Notes: generated by a model from the letters alone, not told the origin. 64,000 bases of DNA from Thiemannella venezuelensis (GCF_014203605.1 NZ_JACHJJ010000007.1:124001-188000), one strand, 5' to 3'; shown: positions 16,024-24,459, numbered from the stretch's first letter. Translations and numbers: made by a program.

Positions 16024-16065
16024 TGATTGGCCCTTTTATTACCCAACGCCCTCCAGAATGATTGG
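16024..16065. promoter_or_regulatory. Direct repeats TGATTGG in the mocR/yczE divergent region
   Basis: TGATTGG occurs at 16024-16030 and 16059-16065, followed by C and T-C respectively, 35 bp apart. MocR regulators usually bind direct repeats of this kind, so these are the best candidate operators. Confidence 0.45.
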
Positions 16066-16072
16066 TCTAGTT

Positions 16073-16693
16073 ATGAGCGAACTCTCCCTTTCCTCCCTGG
16101 ATGCCCTCCCCAACCGTCTCGTCCGTCTCTACTCGGGCCTGGCGCTCTACGGCGCCGGTGTCGGCCTGCAGATCGAGTCCCAGCTCGGCGGGAGCCCCTG
16201 GGACGTGTTCCACCAGGGCCTCTCGATCCACTTCGGCCTGTCCATCGGAACCTGGATCATCGTCGTGGGCGCGGCGGTGATGCTGCTCTGGATCCCCCTG
16301 CGCCAGAAGCCCGGCATCGGCACGCTGAGCAACGTCGTCTTCCTCGGGCTGTTCGCCGACGCGGCCTTGTGGCTGGCCCCGTCCCTGACCTCCCTCCCCG
16401 GCCGGTGGGCCTACCTGCTGACGGGCGTGGTGGCCACCTCGGCGGCCACGGCCCTGTACATCGGCGCCGGCCTGGGCCCCGGCCCCCGGGACGGTATCAT
16501 GACCGGCCTGGTCCGCCTCGGACTGTCGATCCGGCTGGCGCGCACCCTCATCGAGGTGACCGTGCTGGCGGTCGGCTGGCTGCTCGGCGGCACCGTGGGC
16601 GTCGGCACGGTGGTCTTCGCCCTCGCCATCGGCCCGCTCACCCAGTTCTTCATGCCGCGGCTGAGCTTCTCCCGCCCCGCCGTGCAGAGCTGA
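16073..16693 (+). CDS. yczE: YczE-family membrane protein
   Basis: 206 residues, five to six membrane helices. The family pattern is clear: GAGVGLQIESQLGGSPWDVFHQGLS, IGTLSNVVFLGLFADAALW and the second-half repeat GAGLGPGPRDGIMTGL. YczE proteins are thought to be transporters, possibly linked to vitamin B6 or sulfur metabolites because of their MocR partners, but their substrate is not known. An in-frame ATG at 16058 is an alternative start; neither has a good ribosome-binding site, and the second TGATTGG repeat overlaps the upstream ATG, so leaderless translation from 16073 is plausible. Confidence 0.85.
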   Translation: MSELSLSSLDALPNRLVRLYSGLALYGAGVGLQIESQLGGSPWDVFHQGLSIHFGLSIGTWIIVVGAAVMLLWIPLRQKPGIGTLSNVVFLGLFADAALWLAPSLTSLPGRWAYLLTGVVATSAATALYIGAGLGPGPRDGIMTGLVRLGLSIRLARTLIEVTVLAVGWLLGGTVGVGTVVFALAIGPLTQFFMPRLSFSRPAVQS

Positions 16694-16799
16694 CCCGCCG
16701 CCCCGGACCGGCCCGGACCGGGGCACGGCGCGGGGGGCCGGGCGGACCACCGCGCCCGCGAGGACTGACGGACGCCGCCCCGGGTATTAGCGTCGGATC

Positions 16800-18563
16800 A
16801 TGCGGATCGAGGACTACGCCCTCATTGGCGACATGCAGTCGGCCGCCCTCGTCGGGCGGAACGGCTCCATCGACTGGCTCTGCCTCCCCAGGTTCGACTC
16901 CCCGTCGTGCTTCGGGGCGCTGCTCGGCGACGAGGACCACGGGCAGTGGTGGCTCGGGCCCGCGGGGACCGGGCGCTCCCCCGCGACCCGGCGGCGCTAC
17001 CGGGGCGAGACCCTGGTGCTGGAGAGCGAGTGGGACACCCCCGGCGGCACCGTCCGGGTGATCGACTTCATGCCCGCCCGGCAGACCAATCCCGACCTGG
17101 TCAGGATCGTGGAAGGCGTCTCCGGCACCGTCGAGATGACCACCCAGATCCGCATCCGGTTCGACTACGGCCGGATCGTGCCCTGGGTGCGCCGCACTGA
17201 CGGCGGCCTGCTGCACGCCGTCGGCGGCCCCGACTCGGTCTGGCTGCACTCCCCCGTGCCGCTGCACAGCGACGGCTACTCGCACGAGGGCACCTTCCGG
17301 GTCTCCGCCGGCGAGCGGATGGCGTTCCTGTTCACCTGGCATCCCTCCCACGAGCCCCGGCCCGTCGAGATCGACCCGTTCGAGCAGCTGACCGAGACCG
17401 AGGCGCTGTGGGCCGAGTGGGTGGAGCAGTGCACCCACAAGGGGCCCTGGCGGGAGGCCGTGGTCCGCTCCCTCATCACGCTCAAGGCGCTCACCTACGC
17501 CCCCACCGGAGGCATCGTCGCCGCCCCCACCACCTCGCTCCCCGAGGACCTGGGCGGGGTCCGCAACTGGGACTACCGCTTCTGCTGGCTGCGCGACGCC
17601 ACCATGACCCTCGACGCCCTGATCGGCGCCGGCTACCTGCAGGAGGCCCGCGACTGGCGGGCGTGGCTGCTGCGCGCCATCGCGGGCCGGGCCGAGGACC
17701 TGCAGATCATGTACGGCGTCGCCGGCGAGCGCCGCCTGCCGGAGATGGAGATCGGCTGGCTGCCCGGCTACGAGGACTCCCGGCCGGTCCGGATCGGCAA
17801 CGGCGCGGTCAACCAGCTCCAGCTCGACGTCTACGGCGAGGTGATGAACTCCCTGTACCTCTCGCGCACCTCCGGCATGGAGCCCGACAAGCGGGCCTGG
17901 ACCATCCAGCGGCAGCTCATCGACTACGTCGAGGCCCACTGGGACGAGCCCGACGAGGGCCTGTGGGAGGTCCGCGGGCCCCGCCGCCACTTCACCCACT
18001 CCAAGGTGATGTGCTGGGTCGCCCTGGACCGCGCGATCAAGTACGTGGAGGTCCTCGGCCAGGACGGCCCGGTGGAGCGCTGGAGGGAGATGCGCGCCCG
18101 GATCCACGCCGAGATCTGCGAGAAGGCCTTCGACCCGGTGCGGGGCACCTTCACCCAGGCGTACGGCTCGCAGGAACTGGACGCCGCCCTGCTGCTCATC
18201 CCGATCGTCGGCTTCCTGCCGCCGGAGGACCCGCGCGTGGTCGGGACCGTCGAGGCCGTCCAGCGCGAGCTGATGGTGGACGGGTTCGTGCTGCGCTACC
18301 CGGTGGCCAGGGACAACGACGTGGACGGCCTGCCCGGCGGCGAGGGCTCGTTCCTGGCGTGCAGCTTCTGGCTGGCCGAGGCCCTGGTGATGATCGGCCG
18401 CAGGGAGGAGGCGGTCGAGCTCTTCGAGCGCCTGCTGGCCCTGCGCAACGACGTCGGCCTGCTGGCCGAGGAGTACGACCCGCGCTACGGCCGCCTGGTC
18501 GGCAACTTCCCGCAGGCCTTCAGCCACGTCCCGCTGGTCCACGTGGCCCGCGCGCTCAGCTGA
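16800..18563 (+). CDS. Glycoside hydrolase family 15 protein (trehalase/glucoamylase-like)
   Basis: 587 residues. The N-terminal GH15-type domain opens IEDYALIGDMQSAALVGRNGSIDWLCLPRFDSP. The catalytic alpha/alpha barrel has the general-acid region EPDEGLWEVRGPRRHFTHSKVMCWVALDRA and the general-base region LLAEEYDPRYGRLVGNFPQAFSHV. Mycobacterial homologues are cytosolic trehalases, and no signal peptide is seen here, so hydrolysis of trehalose to glucose is the best guess; glucoamylase or dextranase activity is possible. TATTAG lies 8 bases before the ATG with no ribosome-binding site, suggesting a leaderless transcript. Confidence 0.9.
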   Translation: MRIEDYALIGDMQSAALVGRNGSIDWLCLPRFDSPSCFGALLGDEDHGQWWLGPAGTGRSPATRRRYRGETLVLESEWDTPGGTVRVIDFMPARQTNPDLVRIVEGVSGTVEMTTQIRIRFDYGRIVPWVRRTDGGLLHAVGGPDSVWLHSPVPLHSDGYSHEGTFRVSAGERMAFLFTWHPSHEPRPVEIDPFEQLTETEALWAEWVEQCTHKGPWREAVVRSLITLKALTYAPTGGIVAAPTTSLPEDLGGVRNWDYRFCWLRDATMTLDALIGAGYLQEARDWRAWLLRAIAGRAEDLQIMYGVAGERRLPEMEIGWLPGYEDSRPVRIGNGAVNQLQLDVYGEVMNSLYLSRTSGMEPDKRAWTIQRQLIDYVEAHWDEPDEGLWEVRGPRRHFTHSKVMCWVALDRAIKYVEVLGQDGPVERWREMRARIHAEICEKAFDPVRGTFTQAYGSQELDAALLLIPIVGFLPPEDPRVVGTVEAVQRELMVDGFVLRYPVARDNDVDGLPGGEGSFLACSFWLAEALVMIGRREEAVELFERLLALRNDVGLLAEEYDPRYGRLVGNFPQAFSHVPLVHVARALS

Positions 18564-18582
18564 GGCGCCCCGCGGAGCCGTC

Positions 18583-18657
18583 CCGGACAGGGGGCGTCCG
18601 GACAGGGGGCGTCCGGACAGGGGGCGTCCGGACAGGGGGCGTCCGGACAGGGGGCGG
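18583..18657. repeat. Five tandem 15-bp repeats after the GH15 gene
   Basis: The unit CCGGACAGGGGGCGT is repeated with starts at 18583, 18598, 18613, 18628 and 18643 (last base altered). Each unit has a run of five G and GGAC/GTCC half-sites. The array begins 20 bp after the GH15 stop. It may be a terminator-like or slippage-prone element. Confidence 0.92.
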
Positions 18658-18719
18658 GCCGCCGGGTCCGCCGCCCCGGTCACGGCACGGCACCGCAGGT
18701 AACAGCAGGGCGCCGCAGG

Positions 18720-21470
18720 TCACGGCCGCGTCCCCGGCGGGATGCCCAGAGCGGCGAGCTCGGCACGGCCCTCGGCCTCGCGGCCGGGCAGCAGCGCGAG
18801 GGTGCAGGCGCGTTCGAAACGGGCGCCGATGCGCTCCCACCCATCGACGGACTCCTCCAGCGCGGCGGCGTCGCCGTGCAGCCGGCCGCGGGCACGGGCC
18901 AGGCACGCGGCGGCCCAGTCGTTCTCCTCGGCCGCGGGGATCACGGCGGCCAGGTGCCGTTCGGCGTCGGGGAACCCTGCGACGACGGCGAGCTCGGCCG
19001 CGGCGGCGCACGCGTACGGCGGTGACCAGGTCTGGTTCTCGGTGAAGGCCACCTCCATGAGGGCGGCGGCATCGTCGAACCTGCGGGTGTGGACGGCCAG
19101 GCGGACGTCGACGAAGGTCGTGAACGTCGCGTGGTCGCGCACCACGCCACCCATGACCGCGCCCGCCCGGGCACGCCACATCCGGCATCCGCGCTCGTCA
19201 CCGCGCAGGCCGTGCACGAGGGCGACGGCTGCCAGGGGCGGGGCGAGTATGCCTGCCACGGGGCTCCCGGCCCGCTTCCAGCCGTCCCACAGCGGCGGCG
19301 CCAGGCGCAGCACCTCGTCGAAGTCCCCGGTGAGCGCCAGGGACGTGACCAGGCGGACCGCCCCGATGTGGGAGGCGCCGATGAGGTCGTCGTCCCACGC
19401 CCACCGGCTGACGGACACCGCGGTGCGAAGATCACCGGTCGCCAGGGCGGCCGCGGCGGCCATCCGGTAGGTGTCGAAGATCTCCGGAGCGGCGCGGGGG
19501 TCGTCACGGGACATCCCGGCCAACAGGGACAGCCGTTCGGAAGTGAACTCGCTTCCCTTTCTCCGTCGTCCCGGTGCCAGGGCCCAGGCGCCGACCCCGT
19601 CCAGGGCGGCCAGGACGAGAACGGGATCGCCGGTGGCGCGGGCCGCCGCGACGGCGGTCTCGGCCCGGACGATGTCCACCTCGAACAACCGCGGGTCGGC
19701 GATCCACGCGTCCGCCAGGGCCAGGTGAGCCGCCACCCGGGGCTCGCGCGGATCTCCCGCGGCGACCGCCTGCTCGAACAGGCTGCGCAGCCGCTCATGG
19801 GGCACCTCGGCGGCGAACCCGGCCGGGCTCCCGGCGACCATGACGACGGCGGAGGCGAGCGCGATCGCCTCCGCGTCGCCATCGCCGGCCGCGCGCGCCC
19901 GCTCTGCCGAGGCAAGCAGCAGGTCGAAGACCCGCTGGCCGGCGCCGTGGACGAAGCACGCGCAGCCGGCTGCGCTGTACAAGTCGCGGGCGGCCTCACC
20001 CGGCCCGGGCGCCCGTTCCGCGGCCTGCCGGTAGTGGTCGAACGCTTCGGCGAGGAACCGGCGCGCGAAGGCCAGCCCGCCCATCGTCCGGGCCAGCCGG
20101 TGCACGGCGGGGTCCGGGCCGGGCGGGGCGGCGGCCAGCGCCGCCCGCAGGTCGCCGGCGACGGCGTCGAAGTCGTCGCGCCACCCGTCCCGCCCTCCGT
20201 CGCCGCCCAGCCGGGCCTCCAGCACGCTCGCGGCGTCCACGGCCCACTCCAGGTGCCTGCGCCGGATCTCCTGCCGCTCGCCGCTGTCGTCCAGACACCC
20301 GGCGGCGAAGGCGCGGACGGTCTCCAGCAGCCGCCACCCGCCCGCCCGTCCCCGGGCCACCAGGCTCTTGTCCACGAGCCGGCCCAGGAGGTCGGCGGCC
20401 ACGGCCCGGTCGCCGTCGGCGGCCACCGCCGCCACCGCCTCCAGGCCGAAAGCACCGGCGAGCACGGCCAGCCGGCGGAACAGCACCCGTTCCTCCTCCG
20501 CCAGCAGGTCGTGGCTCCAGCCGATCACCGCGCCCAGCGAGCGGTGCCGTACGGCGGGCCCGCGGCCACCGGCCAGCAGCCGCACGTAGTCCCCCAGCCC
20601 GGTGAGCAGCCCGGCCGCGCCCAGCGACGCGCAGCGGGCCGCGGCCAGCTCGATCGCCAGCGGCAGCCCGTCCAGCCGGGCGCAGAGGTCCGCGACGGCG
20701 GCAGGCTCGGCGGTGAAGCCGGGATCGGCCGCGAGGGCGCGCTCCCGGAAGAGCCGCTCGGCGTCGGAGTCCAGCGGGAGCGGCGCGACCGGGACGGTGC
20801 GTTCGCCGGGCAGGCCGAGCCGCTCGCGGCTGGTGGCCAGGATCGTGGTCTCGGGGCAGTCCGACAGCACCCGCTCGGCGAGCTCGGCCACCGCGTCGAT
20901 CAGGTGCTCGCAGTTGTCCAGGACGAGCAGCGACCGGCCGCGGCCGAGCCGCTCCACGACGGCCTCGGCCAGCGGCTGCTGCGCCCGCTCGGTCACGCCC
21001 AGCGCCGCGGCCACGGCCTGTGTGACGGCCTCGCCGCGGACCGGGATCAGGTCGACGAAGACCACCCCGAACGGGAACGACGGGGCGGCCGTCTCGGCGG
21101 CCACCGCGGCCAGGCGGGTCTTGCCGACCCCGCCGGGGCCCAGCAGGGTCACCAGCCGGGTCTCGCCGAGCACGGCGAGCACGGTCTTCTGCTCCCCGGC
21201 ACGTCCGACGAAGCTGGTGCGTGTCCGCGGCAGACCGGTCACCTGGCCGACGGGGGGCGGTGTGCCGCCGCCCGCTGTCGCGGCCAGCTCCGCGAGCGCC
21301 CTGCGGTCCGCCACGCCGTACTTGCGCAGCAGCGAGGAGACGTGTCCCTCGACGGTGCGCACCGAGACGTGCAGCCTGCCGCCGATCTGCGCGTTCGACA
21401 ACCGCAGGCCCAGCAGGGCCAGCACCTCGGCCTCCCGGGCCGAGACCTCGACGGGATGCGTCTGATCCAC
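18720..21470 (-). CDS. LuxR-type HTH / NB-ARC ATPase transcriptional regulator
   Basis: 916 residues. Unusually for LAL-like regulators, the LuxR/GerE helix-turn-helix is at the N-terminus (residues 9-60; LSNAQIGGRLHVSVRTVEGHVSSLLRKYG). An AAA/NB-ARC ATPase follows with Walker A GPGGVGKT (111-118), Walker B SLLVLDNCEHL, sensor ILATSRERLGLPGE and GLPLAIELAAAR. The remaining 500 residues are Ala-rich helical repeats of TPR type that should sense a ligand or partner. GTG start at 21470. It is divergent from a DUF1579 gene, its most likely target. Confidence 0.88.
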   Translation of the reverse strand: MDQTHPVEVSAREAEVLALLGLRLSNAQIGGRLHVSVRTVEGHVSSLLRKYGVADRRALAELAATAGGGTPPPVGQVTGLPRTRTSFVGRAGEQKTVLAVLGETRLVTLLGPGGVGKTRLAAVAAETAAPSFPFGVVFVDLIPVRGEAVTQAVAAALGVTERAQQPLAEAVVERLGRGRSLLVLDNCEHLIDAVAELAERVLSDCPETTILATSRERLGLPGERTVPVAPLPLDSDAERLFRERALAADPGFTAEPAAVADLCARLDGLPLAIELAAARCASLGAAGLLTGLGDYVRLLAGGRGPAVRHRSLGAVIGWSHDLLAEEERVLFRRLAVLAGAFGLEAVAAVAADGDRAVAADLLGRLVDKSLVARGRAGGWRLLETVRAFAAGCLDDSGERQEIRRRHLEWAVDAASVLEARLGGDGGRDGWRDDFDAVAGDLRAALAAAPPGPDPAVHRLARTMGGLAFARRFLAEAFDHYRQAAERAPGPGEAARDLYSAAGCACFVHGAGQRVFDLLLASAERARAAGDGDAEAIALASAVVMVAGSPAGFAAEVPHERLRSLFEQAVAAGDPREPRVAAHLALADAWIADPRLFEVDIVRAETAVAAARATGDPVLVLAALDGVGAWALAPGRRRKGSEFTSERLSLLAGMSRDDPRAAPEIFDTYRMAAAAALATGDLRTAVSVSRWAWDDDLIGASHIGAVRLVTSLALTGDFDEVLRLAPPLWDGWKRAGSPVAGILAPPLAAVALVHGLRGDERGCRMWRARAGAVMGGVVRDHATFTTFVDVRLAVHTRRFDDAAALMEVAFTENQTWSPPYACAAAAELAVVAGFPDAERHLAAVIPAAEENDWAAACLARARGRLHGDAAALEESVDGWERIGARFERACTLALLPGREAEGRAELAALGIPPGTRP

Positions 21471-21522
21471 CGGATCATGATGACCGAATTTTGATCATTT
21501 TTCGGTGGTTTCTCGGGATCGG

Positions 21523-21553
21523 CACGTGGTCTCCCCGTGGTGGACACGTGGTC
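21523..21553. promoter_or_regulatory. Direct repeats CACGTGGTC between the LuxR regulator and the DUF1579 gene
   Basis: Two copies of CACGTGGTC start at 21523 and 21545, 22 bp apart (two helical turns), in the shared promoter region. They are candidate sites for the N-terminal LuxR-type domain. Confidence 0.35.
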
Positions 21554-21648
21554 GTCACGGATGCCCGTACCCCCGCAACCGCAGCAGTCTGCAGGCAGAC
21601 GGGCCGGGACCGGCAGAAGGCCCCGGCCCCCGACGAAAGGATCGCACG

Positions 21649-22131
21649 ATGTCCGAGAACGCAGAGTTCCAGATGCCGGCCCCCGACCCCGCGCTCAAGC
21701 GCCTGGACTTCCTGGTCGGCTCCTGGGAGCTGAAGGGCTCCACGGTGGAGGGCCCGATAGGCCCGGCCACCGAGATCACCGGCTGGGAGACCTTCGAGTG
21801 GATGGAGGGCGGCTTCTTCCTCGTCCACCGCTGGGAGAGCAGCTTCGCGGTCGACGGCGTCGAGGTCGTCGACGCCGGGTACGAGTTCTTCGACTACGAC
21901 CCGGAGGGCGGCCGGTACCGCACGCACTTCTTCAACAGCCTGGGCCCCTACGACCACGAGGGCAGCAAGTACCACGGCGGCTTCGAGGACGGGGCCCTGG
22001 TGGTGACCGGCCCGGCCCGCATCACCCGCACGCCCGGCGCCGACGGCACCGTCACCGTCGACTCCGACGTGCCGGCCGGAGACGACCAGTGGATGCGGAT
22101 CATGAAGTACACCCTCACCCGGGCGCGGTAG
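21649..22131 (+). CDS. DUF1579-family lipocalin-like protein
   Basis: 160 residues, no signal peptide. The order RLDFLVGSWELKGSTVEGP, WMEGGFFLVHRWE, FFDYDPEGGRY and DGTVTVDSD is that of the DUF1579 family, small beta-barrel proteins of unknown ligand. GAAAGGA precedes the ATG. It lies opposite the LuxR/NB-ARC regulator and may be controlled by it. No enzymatic residues are evident. Confidence 0.8.
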   Translation: MSENAEFQMPAPDPALKRLDFLVGSWELKGSTVEGPIGPATEITGWETFEWMEGGFFLVHRWESSFAVDGVEVVDAGYEFFDYDPEGGRYRTHFFNSLGPYDHEGSKYHGGFEDGALVVTGPARITRTPGADGTVTVDSDVPAGDDQWMRIMKYTLTRAR

Positions 22132-22325
22132 CCGCCCGCGCTCCGGGCCACGGCCGCACGGTACCCGGGCGGCCGTGGCCTGCGGGAGAACCGCCCCAGC
22201 CGGGGTCCGGGGCTTTGATGCCCCGGCGCCGGAAGAAGTTCGAAAAAATCTTGAAACCCGCTGTAACAATCCGCCGCCGCCGCTCCTCTCATCTGATGAA
22301 CCACCGAGCGGAACGGAAGAACCCG

Positions 22326-22580
22326 ATGAGCGACTTCGATATCACCACCACCGAGTACGTCGACTACGACGGCGACGGCGGCGTCGACGCCCAGCTGATC
22401 GACACCGACGGCGACCGCGTCGCCGACGAGGAGCGCTACGACGTCGACGGCGACGGCGTGACCGACGTCGTCTACCTCGACCACGACGGCGACGGCTACG
22501 TCGACGAGGTCCGCGTGGACCTCGACGGCGACGGCGTCTCCGACCACACCGAGCACCAGGGCCCGTTCACGACCGCCTGA
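22326..22580 (+). CDS. Asp-rich repeat protein with five 13-residue calcium-loop-like units
   Basis: 84 residues. Residues 13-77 are five exact-length 13-residue units, each beginning D-x-D-G-D-x-x-x-D (DYDGDGGVD, DTDGDRVAD, DVDGDGVTD, DHDGDGYVD, DLDGDGVSD). This is the Ca-binding loop pattern seen in dockerins, EF-hands and thrombospondin type 3 repeats. There is no signal peptide, so the protein appears cytosolic unless exported by another route. GGAAGAA lies 5 bases before the ATG; an ATG ten codons upstream is possible. It precedes the GrpE-like membrane protein by 126 bp on the same strand. Function unknown; binding of Ca or another divalent metal is inferred from the loops. Confidence 0.8.
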   Translation: MSDFDITTTEYVDYDGDGGVDAQLIDTDGDRVADEERYDVDGDGVTDVVYLDHDGDGYVDEVRVDLDGDGVSDHTEHQGPFTTA

Positions 22581-22706
22581 CCGATCGTCCGGTACGAGCC
22601 CGTGCGGTCCCGCCGGGGGAACCCGGGGCACCCGGGCCGCCGACGAGGAAGGCGACCGGTCAAGAGCCCAGGCCCGAGAGCCTGGGTCTCCACACTGGAG
22701 GAACTG

Positions 22707-23828
22707 ATGAGAGACCGACGCGCGCTCCTTCCGCTGCTGCTCCTGGGCGGCCTGGCACTGGCCGGCTGCGGCTCGGTGGCGGGATCCGGCGGGAACGCGG
22801 CGGGTGCCGGCGGGGACGCGGTCACCGCGGTCACGCAGCCCGCGCCCGCCCCCGCCGAGACGAGCGGGGGCGGTGTCGGGCGCCTGCTGCCCAGAGGCGA
22901 GGACGGCGTGGCGCAGACCCCCGGCGGAGCCGGTGCCGCGCAGCCCTCCGGGGAGGCCGGGCGCGGCGGGGAGAAGCCGGCCGGCGAGTCCGGCGCCCCG
23001 GAGGAGCCGGGCCCGTTCGGCCTGCCGCTGCTGCCGCTGCTGCTCGCGCTGGGGGCGGCGGCCGTCGCCGCGATCGCCGCCGGAGTGCTCCTGTGGCGGC
23101 GGAACGCCGGCGCCTCCTCTCCCGCCGCCTGGCAGGCAGGGCCCGTTCCTCCGGAGCCGGCGGGTCCCGCAGCCCCGCAGGCCGGCGCGCCGATGCCCGT
23201 CCCGCCCGCGGGGGCGCCCGCCCCGGCTGCGCCGCCCACCGCGCAGTCCGCCATGCCGCCCACCGCACCGCCCAGCCCTGCCGCACCGTCCGGACCGCCC
23301 GCCAGGTCGTCCGGAGCGTCCGCGCCTCCGGGATCGCCCGCACCCTCTGGAGACCCCATGCCATCCGCACAGCCCGCCGTACCGGACGGAGATCCCGCTC
23401 CCGCCGCCTCGGACCCGCTGAAGGACGTCCTGGAGGAGGTCGCCGGGAGCGGGATCAGCCAGGCGCTCACCCAGCAGGTGGAGCGCCTGTTCGCCGGTGG
23501 CCGTCCGAGCAGGGAGGCCCTGGTGGAGGCGTGCATCGGCTGCCGGGACCAGATCGCCGAGCGCCACCCCCGGCTGGCCGACAGGCTGCTGGCCGGGCTG
23601 AACCGGGCCGGGGTCCGGGAGATCGTCGCGGACGGGCAGCGCTTCGACCCGCGCCTGCACGAGGCGTTCGGCACCGAGCCGACCGACCGGCCGGAACTGC
23701 ACGACATCGTCGCGGAGACCGTCAAGCACGGGTACGCCGACGGCGACCGCGTGGTCCGGGTGCCGCAGGTGGCGGTCTACCGCCACGAGCCGGCCGCCGT
23801 CCCCGACTCGGACGGGGCCGGGCGATGA
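22707..23828 (+). CDS. Lipoprotein/transmembrane protein with C-terminal GrpE-like domain
   Basis: 373 residues in four parts: a lipoprotein signal with lipobox LAGC (Cys21); a Gly/Ala-rich extracellular stretch to about 104; one membrane helix (about 105-129) followed by WRRN; and a Pro/Ala-rich linker (about 131-235) leading to a GrpE-like domain. The domain ends GVREIVADGQRFDPRLHEAFGTEPTDRPELHDIVAETVKHGY, then GDRVVRVPQVAVY, closely following the GrpE beta-domain. The positive-inside rule puts it in the cytoplasm. GrpE is the nucleotide-exchange factor of Hsp70; the long GrpE helix is mostly missing. An Hsp70-like protein is encoded at 30544-33054, a possible partner. GGAGG precedes the ATG. 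It converges on the ECF sigma gene 5 bp away. Confidence 0.8.
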   Translation: MRDRRALLPLLLLGGLALAGCGSVAGSGGNAAGAGGDAVTAVTQPAPAPAETSGGGVGRLLPRGEDGVAQTPGGAGAAQPSGEAGRGGEKPAGESGAPEEPGPFGLPLLPLLLALGAAAVAAIAAGVLLWRRNAGASSPAAWQAGPVPPEPAGPAAPQAGAPMPVPPAGAPAPAAPPTAQSAMPPTAPPSPAAPSGPPARSSGASAPPGSPAPSGDPMPSAQPAVPDGDPAPAASDPLKDVLEEVAGSGISQALTQQVERLFAGGRPSREALVEACIGCRDQIAERHPRLADRLLAGLNRAGVREIVADGQRFDPRLHEAFGTEPTDRPELHDIVAETVKHGYADGDRVVRVPQVAVYRHEPAAVPDSDGAGR

Positions 23829-23833
23829 GGAGG

Positions 23834-24382
23834 TCAGGCCGCCCCGAGCTCGGCCTGGAGACGCTGCCTGGCCCGGTGGATCCAGACCTTCACCGTGTTG
23901 AGCGGGACCTGGAGGGTCGCGCCCACCTGCTCGTAGGTGAGCCCGCCGGCCCACAGCAGCAGCGCCTCGCGGTGGGAGTCGGGCACCGTGGCCAGCGCCC
24001 GGCGCAGGTCGGTCAGCTCGGCGACGGTGTCCTCGAAGGGCTCGGTGACCACCGATTCCTCGCCCACCTCGTCGAAGATCGTCCCCATGGGGGCGCGGCG
24101 CCGTACCACCGCGCGTGCGGCATTGCGCGCGATGGCGAGGACCCAGGCCCGGAAGGGGGCCTTGCCCTCGAAGGTGGCCAGGCCCTTCCAGGCGGCGAGC
24201 TGGGTGTCCTGCAGCGCGTCGAGCGCGTCGGCGCGGTTCTCGGTCAGGTGGTAGCAGACGCCGAAGGCCTGACGCTGCGCCGTGGACCACAGCGCGGCGA
24301 AGGCCGCCTCGTCGCCCGCCCGCGCCGCGACGAGGAGAAGGCTCTCGTCGTCAACCGCGCTGCTCAACGACCCACTCGTCAT
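23834..24382 (-). CDS. ECF-type RNA polymerase sigma factor
   Basis: 182 residues. Region 2 (DEAAFAALWSTAQRQAFGVCYHLTENRADALDALQDTQLAAWKGL, then FRAWVLAIARNAA) and region 4 (VPDSHREALLLWAGGLTYEQVGATLQVPLNTVKVWIHRARQRLQ) are both intact. No classical anti-sigma gene adjoins it. The convergent neighbour is the membrane-spanning GrpE-like protein, and the divergent neighbour starts the acidic-protein/dynamin operon. Control of that operon is therefore likely, and a membrane-bound regulator might be the GrpE-like protein; both are inferences. GGAGG lies 11 bases before the ATG. Confidence 0.9.
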   Translation of the reverse strand: MTSGSLSSAVDDESLLLVAARAGDEAAFAALWSTAQRQAFGVCYHLTENRADALDALQDTQLAAWKGLATFEGKAPFRAWVLAIARNAARAVVRRRAPMGTIFDEVGEESVVTEPFEDTVAELTDLRRALATVPDSHREALLLWAGGLTYEQVGATLQVPLNTVKVWIHRARQRLQAELGAA

Positions 24383-24459
24383 CGGTCACCCGTCCTCCCG
24401 AGGTGGAAATCAGCCAATGACATCACGCCGCACGTTTGCCCGGTATGAGGTATCTAGCC

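Noticed and set aside
18583-18657. Possible CRISPR-like array or coding repeat (an open frame reads RTGGV repeats)
   Set aside because: 15-bp units with no spacers; the reading frames through it are antisense or read-through, not conserved genes.
24405-24437. GGAAAT and CGTTT upstream of the acidic gene as an ECF -35/-10 pair
   Set aside because: Spacing is about 22 bp, longer than the usual 16-17; not convincing.
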